Assembly (NCBI RefSeq): GCF_000156335.1
Contig: NZ_DS999214.1
Coordinates: 148,883 to 212,882, forward strand
Direction of reading: 5' to 3'
Length of the DNA stretch: 64,000 nucleotides
Source of the DNA: Roseobacter sp. GAI101
GTDB lineage: Bacteria > Pseudomonadota > Alphaproteobacteria > Rhodobacterales > Rhodobacteraceae
Below, in pieces: positions 1-9,153 of this stretch. The notes under the pieces were generated by a model that saw only the letters and a list, made by a program, of their open reading frames with translations, made no database searches and had not been told where the DNA came from. Made by a program: the position numbers and the translations under genes. Positions within the stretch are counted from its first letter, which is position 1. Every line of letters begins with the position of its first letter.

Positions 1-1335
1 CCCGTCTTTCGAGATGACACTGCCGTCTGCATCGACTTTAAGTCCGCCGTAGGTGAATGTAATGCCCCCTGTGACGGGATAGGCACGGTATGGCCCTAGG
101 TCGATTTTCTGTGCCCAGTTCGATTTGGGGGGCATCAGACCAACGGTTGCCTTGTGGTCCAGAACCGTCGGATCAAACGCAACATCCACATCAACGGCGT
201 CATTATAGGCTGCCAGCGTCGCTGTTGCTGCCGACTGATCAACACCCGTCATCTGAGGCACGAGTTCCTCCAATGTGTCCGCTTCGACGAAATGGGCGTC
301 GTGAAAGCGGTATTCGGCATAGAGCAGATCGAACACCTTGCTGTCGAACACCTGCCACGCGAACTGACCGGGCTGCTCGAGGATCGCGGCCCCGTATTGG
401 GCATAGGTGTAGTTGCGGAAATTTGCCCCCTCATCGACAAAGCGATGCCCCTCGGCATTCAGCATCACACCAAGGAAATAGGAAATCTTGCGATAGTTCT
501 TGCGCTCGCCGGGGGGCAGATCAAGGCCGCCGAAATCCGCCATATGCAGGTCCATCGGGGTGGCATGGCAACCCGCATAAAGGCCGTATTCCTGGGCACC
601 GGCGGCAATCGCCATGGTCAGTCCGTCGCCAGTGTTATGCGGGGTGCCACGCACTTTGGCGGCTTTCCAGTTGGGGCCCATGTGTTTGATGCGCAACTCT
701 TCGTTCGCCTCAAATCCGCCGGAGGCAAGGATGACCGCATCGGCCCGCAGCTCCTCATCGCCCACGCGGACGCCGGCGACACGGTCGCCCTCCATGATCA
801 GGCCGGTCACGGCGCTGTTGTAGCGCACGGTTCCGCCCAAGCGCTCCACCGCGGCAAGTTCCATGTCAAAAAGGCCGACCCCTTCATTCTCGGCGGCCAG
901 CGTCAGCCCGCCCCAAAAGACGTGCCGCCCGTCTTTCTCAAAGCTTTGACGGCTGTAGATCGGTTCAAATTTCACGTCATGCGAGGCCAGCCAGCGCATC
1001 GTCTCGCCCGATGTCGTAATCAGTGCATCCTGTTCATCCGACAGCGGACGCCCGTCGTTGAAACCCAAAAGGTCGCTGCCGAACTTGGCGACATCGTAGC
1101 TGCCGAAATCGGTATTTTCCAAGCGTGGATCATCGGGGTTGCGCAGAAGCGGCATCAGATCTTCGGCACCGTCGTAGGCAAAGCGCATGGCCCCAGCGGT
1201 GTATTTCGTATTGCCCCCTGCCAAAGCTTCGTCTGCCTTTTCCAGCAACGTCACCTGCGCACCCTTTTCCAGCGCTGCGATCGCAGCACAAAGGGCTGCG
1301 TTGCCTGTTCCGACGACTAAAACTGATTTTGACAT
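1..1335 (-). CDS. FAD-dependent tricarballylate dehydrogenase-like flavoprotein (TcuA-like), 3' end cut by window edge
   Basis: The minus strand is open from an ATG at 1335 to the window edge with no stop, so the C-terminus is missing. The protein begins MSKSVLVVGTGNAALCAA, a dinucleotide-binding Rossmann motif for FAD, followed by LLEKA and a GGNT segment typical of the fumarate reductase/succinate dehydrogenase flavoprotein superfamily; an ASGGFEAN segment lies further in. TcuA of Salmonella oxidises tricarballylate to cis-aconitate and belongs to this family. Neighbouring genes for a tricarboxylate transporter and a PrpF-like isomerase support a role in tricarboxylate catabolism. No tcuB-like partner is visible; it could lie beyond the left edge. 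The flavoprotein class is clear, the substrate is inferred. It is divergent from the GntR gene across a palindromic operator. Confidence 0.8.
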   Translation of the reverse strand, partial: MSKSVLVVGTGNAALCAAIAALEKGAQVTLLEKADEALAGGNTKYTAGAMRFAYDGAEDLMPLLRNPDDPRLENTDFGSYDVAKFGSDLLGFNDGRPLSDEQDALITTSGETMRWLASHDVKFEPIYSRQSFEKDGRHVFWGGLTLAAENEGVGLFDMELAAVERLGGTVRYNSAVTGLIMEGDRVAGVRVGDEELRADAVILASGGFEANEELRIKHMGPNWKAAKVRGTPHNTGDGLTMAIAAGAQEYGLYAGCHATPMDLHMADFGGLDLPPGERKNYRKISYFLGVMLNAEGHRFVDEGANFRNYTYAQYGAAILEQPGQFAWQVFDSKVFDLLYAEYRFHDAHFVEADTLEELVPQMTGVDQSAATATLAAYNDAVDVDVAFDPTVLDHKATVGLMPPKSNWAQKIDLGPYRAYPVTGGITFTYGGLKVDADGSVISKDG

Positions 1336-1358
1336 TGGCTTTTCCTTTGAATGGTGAC

Positions 1359-1380
1359 ATTGTATCCAAGCGGATACAAT
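1359..1380. promoter_or_regulatory. Perfect inverted repeat, probable GntR operator
   Basis: ATTGTATCC (1359-1367), spacer AAGC, then GGATACAAT (1372-1380): a perfect 9-bp inverted repeat lying between the divergent flavoprotein (start 1335) and GntR gene (start 1396). FCD-type GntR repressors bind short palindromes of this class, often with TTGTA/TACAA ends. Binding here could repress both divergent genes. The palindrome is seen; the regulator assignment is inference. Confidence 0.65.
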
Positions 1381-1395
1381 TTGGACCTCCCTAAA

Positions 1396-2043
1396 ATGCC
1401 CGACCACGAATTGCAAGACATGTCTCAGGGTGAAGTCGCCTATCACCGCCTGCACGAAGCCATCAGAACCGGGCAATTCCGTCCCGGCGACCGCCTGCGC
1501 GAAGTCGATGTGGCAAGCAAACTGTCCTTGTCCCGCACGCCGGTCCGCGAAGCGCTGCGCAAGCTTGAGAGCGACGGCATCGTCGAGCATCGCGCCCGTC
1601 TGGGGGCGGTGATCCGCACGTTATCGACGCCCGAAGTGGTCGAACTGTACGAGATGCGTCTGGTGCTGGAACGCACGGCTGCCGAAATGGCCGCAAAACA
1701 CGCCAGCACCGCTGAAATCGATGTGATGGAAGACCTCAATGCCCAGATTGAAGCTGCTGGTCATGACTCACTGCGCGCTGCAGCGCTTAATCAGGATTTT
1801 CACCGCTGCATCTATCTGGCGACCCGCAACCGTTTCCTGGTGGATTCGGCCCGGGCGCTGAACAACGCCTTGATGTTGCTTGGCCCAACCACGCTGGATG
1901 ACGAGGTGCGGATCAAGACCGTCAGCAGCCAGCATGCGCAGATCATCGCGGCGATACGTGCCGGCGACCAGAAAGCCGCAGGCGAAGCTGCCGATGCGCA
2001 TTTGCAGACATCCCTGCGCCACAGGCTCAAGGTGATGCGCTGA
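1396..2043 (+). CDS. GntR family transcriptional regulator, FCD domain
   Basis: A 215-residue regulator. An N-terminal winged helix (about residues 10-75) contains the GntR signature LREVDVASKLSLSRTPVREA, followed by a mostly helical FCD ligand-binding domain (about 85-210) with VELYEMRLVLERTAAEMA. FCD regulators usually sense small carboxylates bound at a metal centre. The ATG at 1396 is preferred because an upstream in-frame ATG at 1351 would place the coding sequence across the operator palindrome. Its stop overlaps the next start (TGATG), so it is translationally coupled to the AbrB-family gene. It probably represses this carboxylate locus and itself. Confidence 0.88.
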   Translation: MPDHELQDMSQGEVAYHRLHEAIRTGQFRPGDRLREVDVASKLSLSRTPVREALRKLESDGIVEHRARLGAVIRTLSTPEVVELYEMRLVLERTAAEMAAKHASTAEIDVMEDLNAQIEAAGHDSLRAAALNQDFHRCIYLATRNRFLVDSARALNNALMLLGPTTLDDEVRIKTVSSQHAQIIAAIRAGDQKAAGEAADAHLQTSLRHRLKVMR

Positions 2044-3080
2044 TGAAAGCCCAGATTTATGCCTTTGCCGTGGCAGGGTTCGGTGTTCTTGCCTTCAAAC
2101 TTCTGCACCTGCCCCTGCCCTGGCTGCTGGGGCCCATCTTTGCCTGCCTGATTGCGGCGCTTGCGGGGCTGCCCATGCGCGGGATCAAGCTGGTCAACGA
2201 AGCGATGCGTACCATTCTTGGCGTCGCCGTGGGTGCGACATTTACAACGACCTTGCTTGTTTCAATGGGGGGGATGTGGCCGACCCTGCTGATGATCCCC
2301 GTCATGACCAGCTGTATCGGCCTGTTGGGCGTTGTCTATTTTCAGCGGCTTTGGGGGTTCGATTTTGCCACCAGTTACTATGCCTCTATGCCCGGCGGCC
2401 TGCAGGACATGCTGGTGTTCGGAGAGGAAGCGGGCGGCGATGTCCGGACCTTGTCGCTCATCCATGCGACGCGGGTCATGGTGATCGTCGTCGCCCTGCC
2501 CTTCTTGCTCTCGTGGATATGGAATGCCGATCTGACCAACCCACCGGGCGCACCGGCAGCGACGATCGGGGCCTCGCAGCTAGGTCTGATGGTATTTTGC
2601 GGGCTTGCCGGATGGCAGATCGCCAAACGCGCGGGCATGTTCGGCGCAACCATCCTTGGGCCGCTCCTGCTGGCTGCGGCGCTGGCGTTGGCAGGTATCT
2701 TGCAACACCGCCCCCCTGCGGAGGCAATATGGGCCGCGCAGTTCTTCATCGGCATGAGCGTGGGTTGCAAATACGCCGGGGTCACCATGGCCGAAGTACG
2801 CAAGACCGTCACGGCAGGGCTGGGCTTTTGCGTCATCCTGCTGATGCTCACCGTGGTCTTTGCAGAGACGATCCACCTTGCCGGGTTCGCCCCGCCAATG
2901 GAGACCATCCTTGCCTTTGCGCCGGGCGGCCAGGCCGAACTGACCGTTCTGGCCTTGATCGTGGGGGCGGATATGGCTTTCGTGGTGGCACATCACGTGC
3001 TGCGCATATTTGTGGTAATCTTGGGCGCACCGCTTTTTGCGCGCCTCCTTACGGCCAAAGTGCCAAATACAGGGGACTGA
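2043..3080 (+). CDS. AbrB family (PF05145-type) integral membrane protein
   Basis: A 345-residue polytopic membrane protein made of two similar halves, each with several hydrophobic segments and a glycine-rich loop (HLPLPWLLGPIFACLIAALA in the first half; FGATILGPLLLAAALALAG in the second). This matches the family often misnamed AbrB transcriptional regulator or ammonia monooxygenase, whose real function is unknown but is thought to be transport. It starts within the stop codon of the GntR gene (TGATG) and precedes a solute-binding-like gene by 2 bp, so the three form one transcript. A role in carboxylate movement is suggested only by context. Confidence 0.78.
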   Translation: MKAQIYAFAVAGFGVLAFKLLHLPLPWLLGPIFACLIAALAGLPMRGIKLVNEAMRTILGVAVGATFTTTLLVSMGGMWPTLLMIPVMTSCIGLLGVVYFQRLWGFDFATSYYASMPGGLQDMLVFGEEAGGDVRTLSLIHATRVMVIVVALPFLLSWIWNADLTNPPGAPAATIGASQLGLMVFCGLAGWQIAKRAGMFGATILGPLLLAAALALAGILQHRPPAEAIWAAQFFIGMSVGCKYAGVTMAEVRKTVTAGLGFCVILLMLTVVFAETIHLAGFAPPMETILAFAPGGQAELTVLALIVGADMAFVVAHHVLRIFVVILGAPLFARLLTAKVPNTGD

Positions 3081-3082
3081 AC

Positions 3083-3769
3083 ATGCTGGAAGACTTGAAA
3101 TCCTTGGCGCGCGATGGCGTCTTGCGGGTGGCCATCAACACCGGCAATCGTGCGTTGGTACAGCAAAGCGCCAATGGCCTTACGGGCGTCAGCCCCGCCC
3201 TCGCCCAACGGCTGGCAGATGAAATTGGTGCCCGGATGGAGCCGATCGTTTACAGCGGTGCAGGCAAGGTTTTTGACGATGCAGACCACGACAGATGGGA
3301 TATCGGCTTTCTCGCGATTGACCCCATGCGCGCCCAAAAGATCGCGTTCACCCAGCCCTATATCGTGATTGAGGCGACCTACGCAGTCCGCGCCGCAGCG
3401 AAATTCGAAAGCGTGGAAGACGTAGACAAGACCGGCGTGCGGGTTCTGACCTCTACCGGTTCGGCCTATGACATGCATCTGACCAAGACACTGCGCCACG
3501 CCACGCTGGAACGTTGCGGCACGCCGCCCGAAAGCTTTGCCGAATTTCAGGCCGGCCGTTGTGACGTGGTGGCAGGGGTGCGTGCCTCGCTTGAAGGGGC
3601 CTTCGCACAGTCGCCTGACATACGCATTTTACCCGATGTCCTGACGTCGGTCCGGCAAGCAATGGTCTTGCCCCGGCACGACGACCCCAGAATCACCGCG
3701 CTGGATGATTTCGTGGCGCGCGCGATAAACGAAGGCTTCGTCGCGGCAGCGCAGCAGGACTATGGATAG
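3083..3769 (+). CDS. Solute-binding-protein-like domain (SBP_bac_3 type) without signal peptide
   Basis: A 228-residue protein with the fold pattern of family 3 periplasmic binding proteins: GVLRVAINTGN near the start, DIGFLAIDPMRAQKIAFTQPY in the middle with one residue of variation in family usage, and a second lobe with GRCDVVAGVRASL. The N-terminus (MLEDLKSLARDG) is polar and shows no signal peptide or lipobox, so it should stay in the cytoplasm unless the start is misassigned. AGGGG lies about 8 bases before the ATG. It follows the AbrB-family gene in the same operon and overlaps the convergent dehydrogenase gene by 10 bp. It could be a cytoplasmic ligand sensor. Confidence 0.75.
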   Translation: MLEDLKSLARDGVLRVAINTGNRALVQQSANGLTGVSPALAQRLADEIGARMEPIVYSGAGKVFDDADHDRWDIGFLAIDPMRAQKIAFTQPYIVIEATYAVRAAAKFESVEDVDKTGVRVLTSTGSAYDMHLTKTLRHATLERCGTPPESFAEFQAGRCDVVAGVRASLEGAFAQSPDIRILPDVLTSVRQAMVLPRHDDPRITALDDFVARAINEGFVAAAQQDYG

Positions 3770-4728
3770 ACCTCGGGATTGATCATATGGATCGGTGCGC
3801 CTGAGGCATATGCGTTGATCTGATCGAAGATATCCGAGAATTGGAGGTCAAATTCGTCTTCCGTGACAAAGCCGATATGCGGGGTCGCCAGCACATTGGG
3901 GTGGGTCAGCAGGATGTGCGAAGTGTCCGTCAAAGGCTCGTGGTCAAACACATCGACCGCCGCATGCAGGCTCCCGCGCGCGACTTCGGCCTCAAGCGCG
4001 TCTGTCTCAACCAAGCCCGAGCGTGACGTATTCACGAACAACGCCCCAGGCTGCATCTGCGCCAGATCTGCCGCGGTGATCAGCCCGCGCGTCTCCGGCT
4101 TCATCCGGACATGCACGCTGACGATATCCGAACCCGCGAAAAACGCCTCGCGCGATGGGGCAACCGTTTCACCTGCCGCCTGCGCACGGGCGCGCCCCGC
4201 CTCGGACCCCCACCATTGCACCTTCAGCCCCAGAGCCTTGGCATATTCGGCAACAGCGCCTGCAATGCGCCCATAGCCATAAAGCCCAAGCGTTCTGCCG
4301 CGCAGCGTGCGGCCGACGCCCGCCTGCCACTGGCCCGCCTTGATCGACGCCACCTGCTGCGGGATCTGGCGAAAGCTGGCCAATATCAACGCCAGTGTAT
4401 GTTCGGCCGCTGCATAGGACGGAGTATCCGACTGCATGTTCGAGCTGAGCAGCACATTATGCGCGGTACAGGCCGCAACATCGACATGAGGATAAACGCT
4501 GCGTTGTGAAATCAGCTTGAGGTTCGGCAAACGCGACAGCAGGTCCTCTCCGACCATCGTGCGTTCACGAAACAGCACCAACGCCTCTGCCTTTTGCACG
4601 CGCGCGGCCAGCTTTGCCGGATCGGGTTCGTGGTCCGTCCAGACGGTGACATCGTGACCGGCCAGTTTGTCAAAACACGGCAAGGCCCGAAGGGTATCGA
4701 ACCAATCGTCGAGAATATGAACTTTCAT
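3760..4728 (-). CDS. D-isomer-specific 2-hydroxyacid dehydrogenase
   Basis: A 322-residue NAD(P)-dependent oxidoreductase. The nucleotide-binding loop GLYGYGRIAG lies at about 148-157. The catalytic triad of the family is present: R236 in NTSRSG, E264 in DHEPL and H284 in TPHIG. The start at 4728 gives MKVHILDDW, the usual first beta strand; an upstream in-frame extension is compositionally unlike the family and overlaps the preceding gene. It lies 31 bp downstream of the PrpF-like gene on the same strand, so it is probably co-transcribed. The substrate is unknown; a 2-keto/2-hydroxy acid intermediate of the locus is likely. Confidence 0.88.
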   Translation of the reverse strand: MKVHILDDWFDTLRALPCFDKLAGHDVTVWTDHEPDPAKLAARVQKAEALVLFRERTMVGEDLLSRLPNLKLISQRSVYPHVDVAACTAHNVLLSSNMQSDTPSYAAAEHTLALILASFRQIPQQVASIKAGQWQAGVGRTLRGRTLGLYGYGRIAGAVAEYAKALGLKVQWWGSEAGRARAQAAGETVAPSREAFFAGSDIVSVHVRMKPETRGLITAADLAQMQPGALFVNTSRSGLVETDALEAEVARGSLHAAVDVFDHEPLTDTSHILLTHPNVLATPHIGFVTEDEFDLQFSDIFDQINAYASGAPIHMINPEVYP

Positions 4729-4759
4729 AGGCGGTCGTAACGTCCCTTTATCAATCGGA

Positions 4760-5851
4760 TCAAAACCCGGACCAAACCGATGCAGGGATAAACACCTCTC
4801 CTGCGGCAAGCTTTCGTGCAGTGCGCACCAGACCAGCTGATTTGATCTGAAAACCGTCTTCAGTTTGCGCGTAATCCACCAGCACGTCGATGGTACCGGA
4901 GGCATGTTCCAACGTGACATTCGCCGGCACTGCGGCCGGTTTCGCCGCCAGACCATCAGCCACGGTTCCCGGCGTCAGCACACAGGATGCAAGGCACTGT
5001 GCGCCTGTGACGGCCATGGTGGGATGGGTCTGCCATGGCATGAAATAGCGCGTGGCGATTGTGCCGCCTTGGGTCGCGGGGGCCAGCAGGCCGAATTTCG
5101 GCGTCACGGACTTGGACACATCGCCCATCCCCATCAGCGCCCCAGCCTTGAGGCGCAGCGCTTCCATGCGGGCAAAGAAATCGCGGTTTTCATCCAGTTC
5201 GGCGGCTGTTTCATAACCCGTCAGGCCAAAGCTGCTGGCCTTTGCGATGACCATCGGCATGGCCACGTCCATGCAGGTGACCTCGATCCCGTCGATGACA
5301 TCAACCAGATTTCCGGTCGGCAGGAACGCACCGGTGACGCCCCCCACAGTTTCCATGAATTGCAGGGCCACGGGGGCGGAAGTGCCGGGCACTCCGTCGA
5401 TCTGCGCGTCACCTTCATAGCTCACGACGCGTTCTGGCGTCTGCACGATGGCCGTGACGCGGGCTTCGGTATTGACCGCACGGATGTTCACCTGCGTTTC
5501 GCCGTCCTGGGCCGGGACCAGACCCATTTCGATGGCAGCAGGGCCGACGCCCGATAGGATGTTGCCACAGGTGGGTTTGAAATCGACCAGGCGGTCCTCG
5601 ACGCTGACCTGGGCAAAGAAGTAGTCCACATCGGCCCAATCATCCTCTGATCTGGACAGCATCGCGACCTTGGTCGTCACCGCTGCACCGCCGCCGATGC
5701 CGTCGATGTTTAGCGGATGACCGGAGCCAACCATGGCGATCAGCACTTTTGCCAAGACGTCTAGGTCCCCGGGCAGGTCGGCGCGGTTAAGGTAAGGACC
5801 GCGAGACGTCCCGCCGCGCATGAAGAGATATGGAATTGCTGTCTGGGTCAT
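4760..5851 (-). CDS. PrpF/GalD-like isomerase (aconitate isomerase or 4-oxalomesaconate tautomerase family)
   Basis: A 363-residue protein of the PrpF fold (two diaminopimelate-epimerase-like halves). Diagnostic segments are LFMRGGTSRG near residue 10, GSGHPLNIDGIGGGAAVTTK near 42-61 and KPTCGNILSG near 92. Family members shift double bonds in tricarboxylates: PrpF isomerises 2-methylaconitate, GalD acts on 4-oxalomesaconate, and others act on aconitate. The start at 5851 overlaps the stop of the transporter gene (ATGA), which favours it over an ATG at 5863. Adjacency to a tricarboxylate transporter and a TcuA-like flavoprotein makes aconitate isomerisation the most attractive reading, but sequence alone cannot fix the substrate. 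Confidence 0.85.
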   Translation of the reverse strand: MTQTAIPYLFMRGGTSRGPYLNRADLPGDLDVLAKVLIAMVGSGHPLNIDGIGGGAAVTTKVAMLSRSEDDWADVDYFFAQVSVEDRLVDFKPTCGNILSGVGPAAIEMGLVPAQDGETQVNIRAVNTEARVTAIVQTPERVVSYEGDAQIDGVPGTSAPVALQFMETVGGVTGAFLPTGNLVDVIDGIEVTCMDVAMPMVIAKASSFGLTGYETAAELDENRDFFARMEALRLKAGALMGMGDVSKSVTPKFGLLAPATQGGTIATRYFMPWQTHPTMAVTGAQCLASCVLTPGTVADGLAAKPAAVPANVTLEHASGTIDVLVDYAQTEDGFQIKSAGLVRTARKLAAGEVFIPASVWSGF

Positions 5852-7875
5852 GTGAAAGGCCATGGTAAAGTGAAAAATTCTTGCAAAAGCCCTGGCGGGA
5901 AATCGCGGTTAAGCATCCATGCCATGCCGCAGATGAAAGCGATACCAGCGGCGGTGTACCCTGCCGCGAATATCAGGCTCATCCGTGCGCGGATGACCAT
6001 GAAGCTGAACAGGAAGATCGCCAGCGCAAGGATGAAGCCCAGCAAGGATGTCAACAACAGCAAGGCTGCAAACCAGCCCAGTGTCGACCAAAGTCCATGA
6101 GTTGCACTGGCATCTTCTCCGTCCATTTCACGGTCGGCAAAGATCGTATCGTTTTCGGGCTTTAGCATCATCTGCAAGATCAGGAAAGCACATCCCACCA
6201 GACAAACGCTTGAAACGAAGATCGGGAAGGTCCGGTCGCGGCTGTAGCTGGGGATAGCACTTGCATCAAGCAGGGCGTAAACGATGAAAGCGGTGACCAG
6301 CAGCATGAATACGAGTGGCGCGCGCTTTGATCCGGCCTGCACGTCGCCTTCGGCCATCATGTGTTTCGCCTGCCGCAACCCCAGCACGACTGAAATCACT
6401 GTGATGATCAGCAAGATGATGACAATCGGCGAAAAGATGTAATCGATCCCGTCGCCAAAGCTTTTGCGGAACTGCGATTGCGCAATCTGGACCGCCTGGT
6501 TGGCATAGGTTTCTGCCGGAGTCGACAGCACGAAACCGATCAGGAAAGCCGGACGCGACCAGTCAAAGCGGCGCATCAGGATGCCCAGAAATCCGATCGC
6601 GAACAGGGCCACCAGATCCATCAGGTTCTGACCCGACTGGAAGGCGGCAAAGCTGATGATCATGAACAGGAACGGTGCCAGAAGCACGAAGCGGATCGTT
6701 GTCAGTTTGGCGATCCCGCCGGAGGCGGCAATGCAGATGACCGTACCCACCACATTGGCCAGGGCCAGCAACCACACGATCGCATAGGTGATATCAAGGT
6801 TGTTCTTCAACATAGCCGGTCCGACTTCGATCTGGCCCGAGCCAAGCAACGCAATCGCCCCGATGAAGATCGCCATCGACCCCGATCCGGGAATGCCGAA
6901 CAGCAGCGTCGGCACCAGTCCGCCGCCCTCCTTGGCGTTGTTCGAGCTTTCCGGCCCGATTACGCCGCGCACTTCACCTTTGCCAAAGTTTGATTTGTCT
7001 TTCGTGGTTTGCACCGCATGGCCATAGGCGATCCAGTCGACGACAGACCCGCCAAGGCCCGGAATAACACCGACGATCACCCCGATGATGGAACAGCGCA
7101 CCGACAGCCAGATGTTGGCGAACCAGTCGCGCACGCCGTCGATCCAGCCGCCCCCGATCTGGGGTTCCTGACTGATGGCGCGGTCCTGGCGCAGCAGGGA
7201 AATGATTTCGGGGATGGCAAAGATGCCAAGGCCCACGATGACCAGTTTCAGACCATCGGTCAGATAGGGGTAGTCATACGACGACATGCGCAAATCGCCT
7301 GACGATGCCCCCTCTCCGATGGTGCCGATTAGCATGCCAAGGCCTGCCGCAACGATCCCCTTGATTGCGACGCGACCCGCGAGAATACCGACCATGGACA
7401 AGCCGAAAATGGTGATCATCAACAATTCCGGCGTGCGGAATTCCAGCACGATCGGTCGCGCGATCAGGATGAAGATGGTCAGAAAGCTGGCACCGACCAA
7501 CCCGCCGAACAAGGACGAGGCGAAGGCGGCAGAAAGCGCGCGCGCGGCCATTCCGTTCTTGGCCATCGGAAAGCCGTCGAGCACCGTAGCCTGGCTGGCC
7601 GATGAGCCCGGTATCCCCATCAGGACCGACGCAAAAGTGTCAGACGTTGGCACCACCGCGACCATACCGATCATCAAGGCCAGCCCCAGGATCGGGTCCA
7701 TCCCGAACATGAACGGCAGCAGCAACGACAGTCCTGCGATGCCGCCCAGACCGGGGAACACGCCGATGCAAAGGCCCATAAGGACACCCATCACCAGATA
7801 TCCCAAAACGACAGGTTGCAGTATCAGCGCCCACGCGTCGCCGAATGCAGGCAGCGCCTCCATGATGACTTCCAT
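5848..7875 (-). CDS. Tripartite tricarboxylate transporter membrane protein, TctA-TctB fusion
   Basis: A 675-residue membrane protein. Residues 1 to about 500 match TctA (large permease), with GVFPGLGGIAGLSLLLPFMF near the N-terminus and PGLGGSVVDWIAYGHAVQT as the second conserved glycine-rich motif. After about residue 520 a short domain with four hydrophobic segments resembles TctB, which is normally a separate gene. It drives uptake of a tricarboxylate using an ion gradient, with the periplasmic TctC-type protein encoded upstream. GGGAGG lies about 9 bases before the ATG. A hairpin separates it from tctC, and its stop overlaps the prpF-like start. Confidence 0.9.
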   Translation of the reverse strand: MEVIMEALPAFGDAWALILQPVVLGYLVMGVLMGLCIGVFPGLGGIAGLSLLLPFMFGMDPILGLALMIGMVAVVPTSDTFASVLMGIPGSSASQATVLDGFPMAKNGMAARALSAAFASSLFGGLVGASFLTIFILIARPIVLEFRTPELLMITIFGLSMVGILAGRVAIKGIVAAGLGMLIGTIGEGASSGDLRMSSYDYPYLTDGLKLVIVGLGIFAIPEIISLLRQDRAISQEPQIGGGWIDGVRDWFANIWLSVRCSIIGVIVGVIPGLGGSVVDWIAYGHAVQTTKDKSNFGKGEVRGVIGPESSNNAKEGGGLVPTLLFGIPGSGSMAIFIGAIALLGSGQIEVGPAMLKNNLDITYAIVWLLALANVVGTVICIAASGGIAKLTTIRFVLLAPFLFMIISFAAFQSGQNLMDLVALFAIGFLGILMRRFDWSRPAFLIGFVLSTPAETYANQAVQIAQSQFRKSFGDGIDYIFSPIVIILLIITVISVVLGLRQAKHMMAEGDVQAGSKRAPLVFMLLVTAFIVYALLDASAIPSYSRDRTFPIFVSSVCLVGCAFLILQMMLKPENDTIFADREMDGEDASATHGLWSTLGWFAALLLLTSLLGFILALAIFLFSFMVIRARMSLIFAAGYTAAGIAFICGMAWMLNRDFPPGLLQEFFTLPWPFT

Positions 7876-7905
7876 GAAATGATCCTCCCACTTTCCTTGG
7901 GAAAA

Positions 7906-7929
7906 CGCCCCGCCACGGCTGGCGGGGCG
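7906..7929 (-). terminator. Hairpin between tctC and tctA-tctB, probable attenuator
   Basis: Perfect 10-bp stem: CGCCCCGCCA (7906-7915), 4-base loop, TGGCGGGGCG (7920-7929), followed on the minus-strand transcript by only four T residues. Between a binding-protein gene and its permease gene such hairpins usually cause partial termination or protect the upstream mRNA, giving more binding protein than permease. The structure is seen, its function inferred. Confidence 0.6.
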
Positions 7930-7944
7930 TTCAAAAAGGAAAGC

Positions 7945-9051
7945 TTAGTTCAGCGAAACGCCGTATTTTTCCTGCAGCCAGTTCACGATGAACGCCTTGG
8001 CTTCGGGGCTGACCTTGGTACCGCTGTCCATGGTCGTCTTGGCCGCTTTGCCGGTCATCTGCGGATATTTACCCAGACGCTTGCCCGAGATTTCGGCAAA
8101 ATCGGCACGTGCCTTTACGGCTTCGAATGCCGCCGTATAGGTCGCGATGGCATCGGCCGGCGCACCTTGTGGCAGAAATACCATCTTTTGGGCGGGGAAA
8201 CCGGCGATAAAGAAGGCTTTCCATGCATCCCATTTCTCGCCCGAGGTTTCGCAACCTTCCGTGGCTTCGCAGACTTCCTTGAACGTCGGAATGTCAGGGA
8301 AGGTCGGATCACGCACGATATCACCCGCGTCGTTCAAGGACCCCCAGGTCATCATCGGCACGGCCGTGCCTGCCTCGACCAGCGGCGTTACACCGGACAG
8401 GTAGGAGGACGAGGTTTGGTAATCAATGTTCGCTTCGCCGCGTTCAAACATCAGACGGCCGTCACCGCGCCCCTTGATGCCCATCACGCTTTCGACGTTC
8501 AGGCCCAGCATTTCCCATGCCAAAGTCGGGACCAGATCAAGACGGGTCGCACCTTGGTTGCCATAGATGAAATCCGTGTCCCGCAGGCCGGCGGCATTCA
8601 TGCCATCCATCTTTGCAGCAAGCTCTGGCGGCAGATAGGCAACGCCACCTGTGCCCGAGGCCAGCACGACATTCCAGTCGGAGTATTCGAATTTCACGCG
8701 CGGATCACCCAGAAGGTACGGGAATTGCGTGGACCCGGACGACCCGAAGATCAGCGTGCCGTCTTCGTATGTCTGCTCCTGAAAATAGTTGGCCCCTTTG
8801 GTCGATCCGGCACCTGGCATGAATTTCACGACGACTGTGGGCTGGCCCGGCAGGGCCTCGGACAGCAGGGGTGCGTAGAAATTGGCCCATTTTGCCGATC
8901 CGCCTGTTTCGGAGAAGGGGATGATCCATTCGACGGTCTTTCCCGCCAGATCGATCCCGTGGCTCTCGGCATTTGCCTGAAGCCCGAATGTTGCAGCGGC
9001 CGCGGCCACAAGGCCCATGGCCACGCGGCGCGTGGTTTTGATAGTAGACAT
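7945..9051 (-). CDS. Tripartite tricarboxylate transporter substrate-binding protein (TctC/Bug family)
   Basis: A 368-residue periplasmic binding protein. A signal peptide occupies about residues 1-28 (KTTRRVAMGLVAAAAATFG, cleavage near ANA-ES). The mature part begins with VEWIIPFSETGGSAKWANF and contains KFMPGAGSTKGANYF, the Bug-family pattern in which backbone groups hold the ligand carboxylates. GGGAGGA precedes the ATG at good spacing. It is the first gene of the transporter operon, separated from the permease by a hairpin, and is divergent from a TctD/TctE-like two-component pair whose response regulator probably activates it. Confidence 0.92.
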   Translation of the reverse strand: MSTIKTTRRVAMGLVAAAAATFGLQANAESHGIDLAGKTVEWIIPFSETGGSAKWANFYAPLLSEALPGQPTVVVKFMPGAGSTKGANYFQEQTYEDGTLIFGSSGSTQFPYLLGDPRVKFEYSDWNVVLASGTGGVAYLPPELAAKMDGMNAAGLRDTDFIYGNQGATRLDLVPTLAWEMLGLNVESVMGIKGRGDGRLMFERGEANIDYQTSSSYLSGVTPLVEAGTAVPMMTWGSLNDAGDIVRDPTFPDIPTFKEVCEATEGCETSGEKWDAWKAFFIAGFPAQKMVFLPQGAPADAIATYTAAFEAVKARADFAEISGKRLGKYPQMTGKAAKTTMDSGTKVSPEAKAFIVNWLQEKYGVSLN

Positions 9052-9153
9052 ATAGTCCTCCCGGTTTTTACAACCCCCTCTCCCAAAGGGGCCAAAATAG
9101 AATCATGCAGGGGCGTCCGACCCCAGTTGATCTCCCCCATCTGACCTGCGAAC

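Noticed and set aside
154-1320. 388-residue plus-strand open frame over the left-edge flavoprotein
   Set aside because: The minus strand encodes a clear FAD-binding protein across the same bases; the plus-strand translation has no family features.
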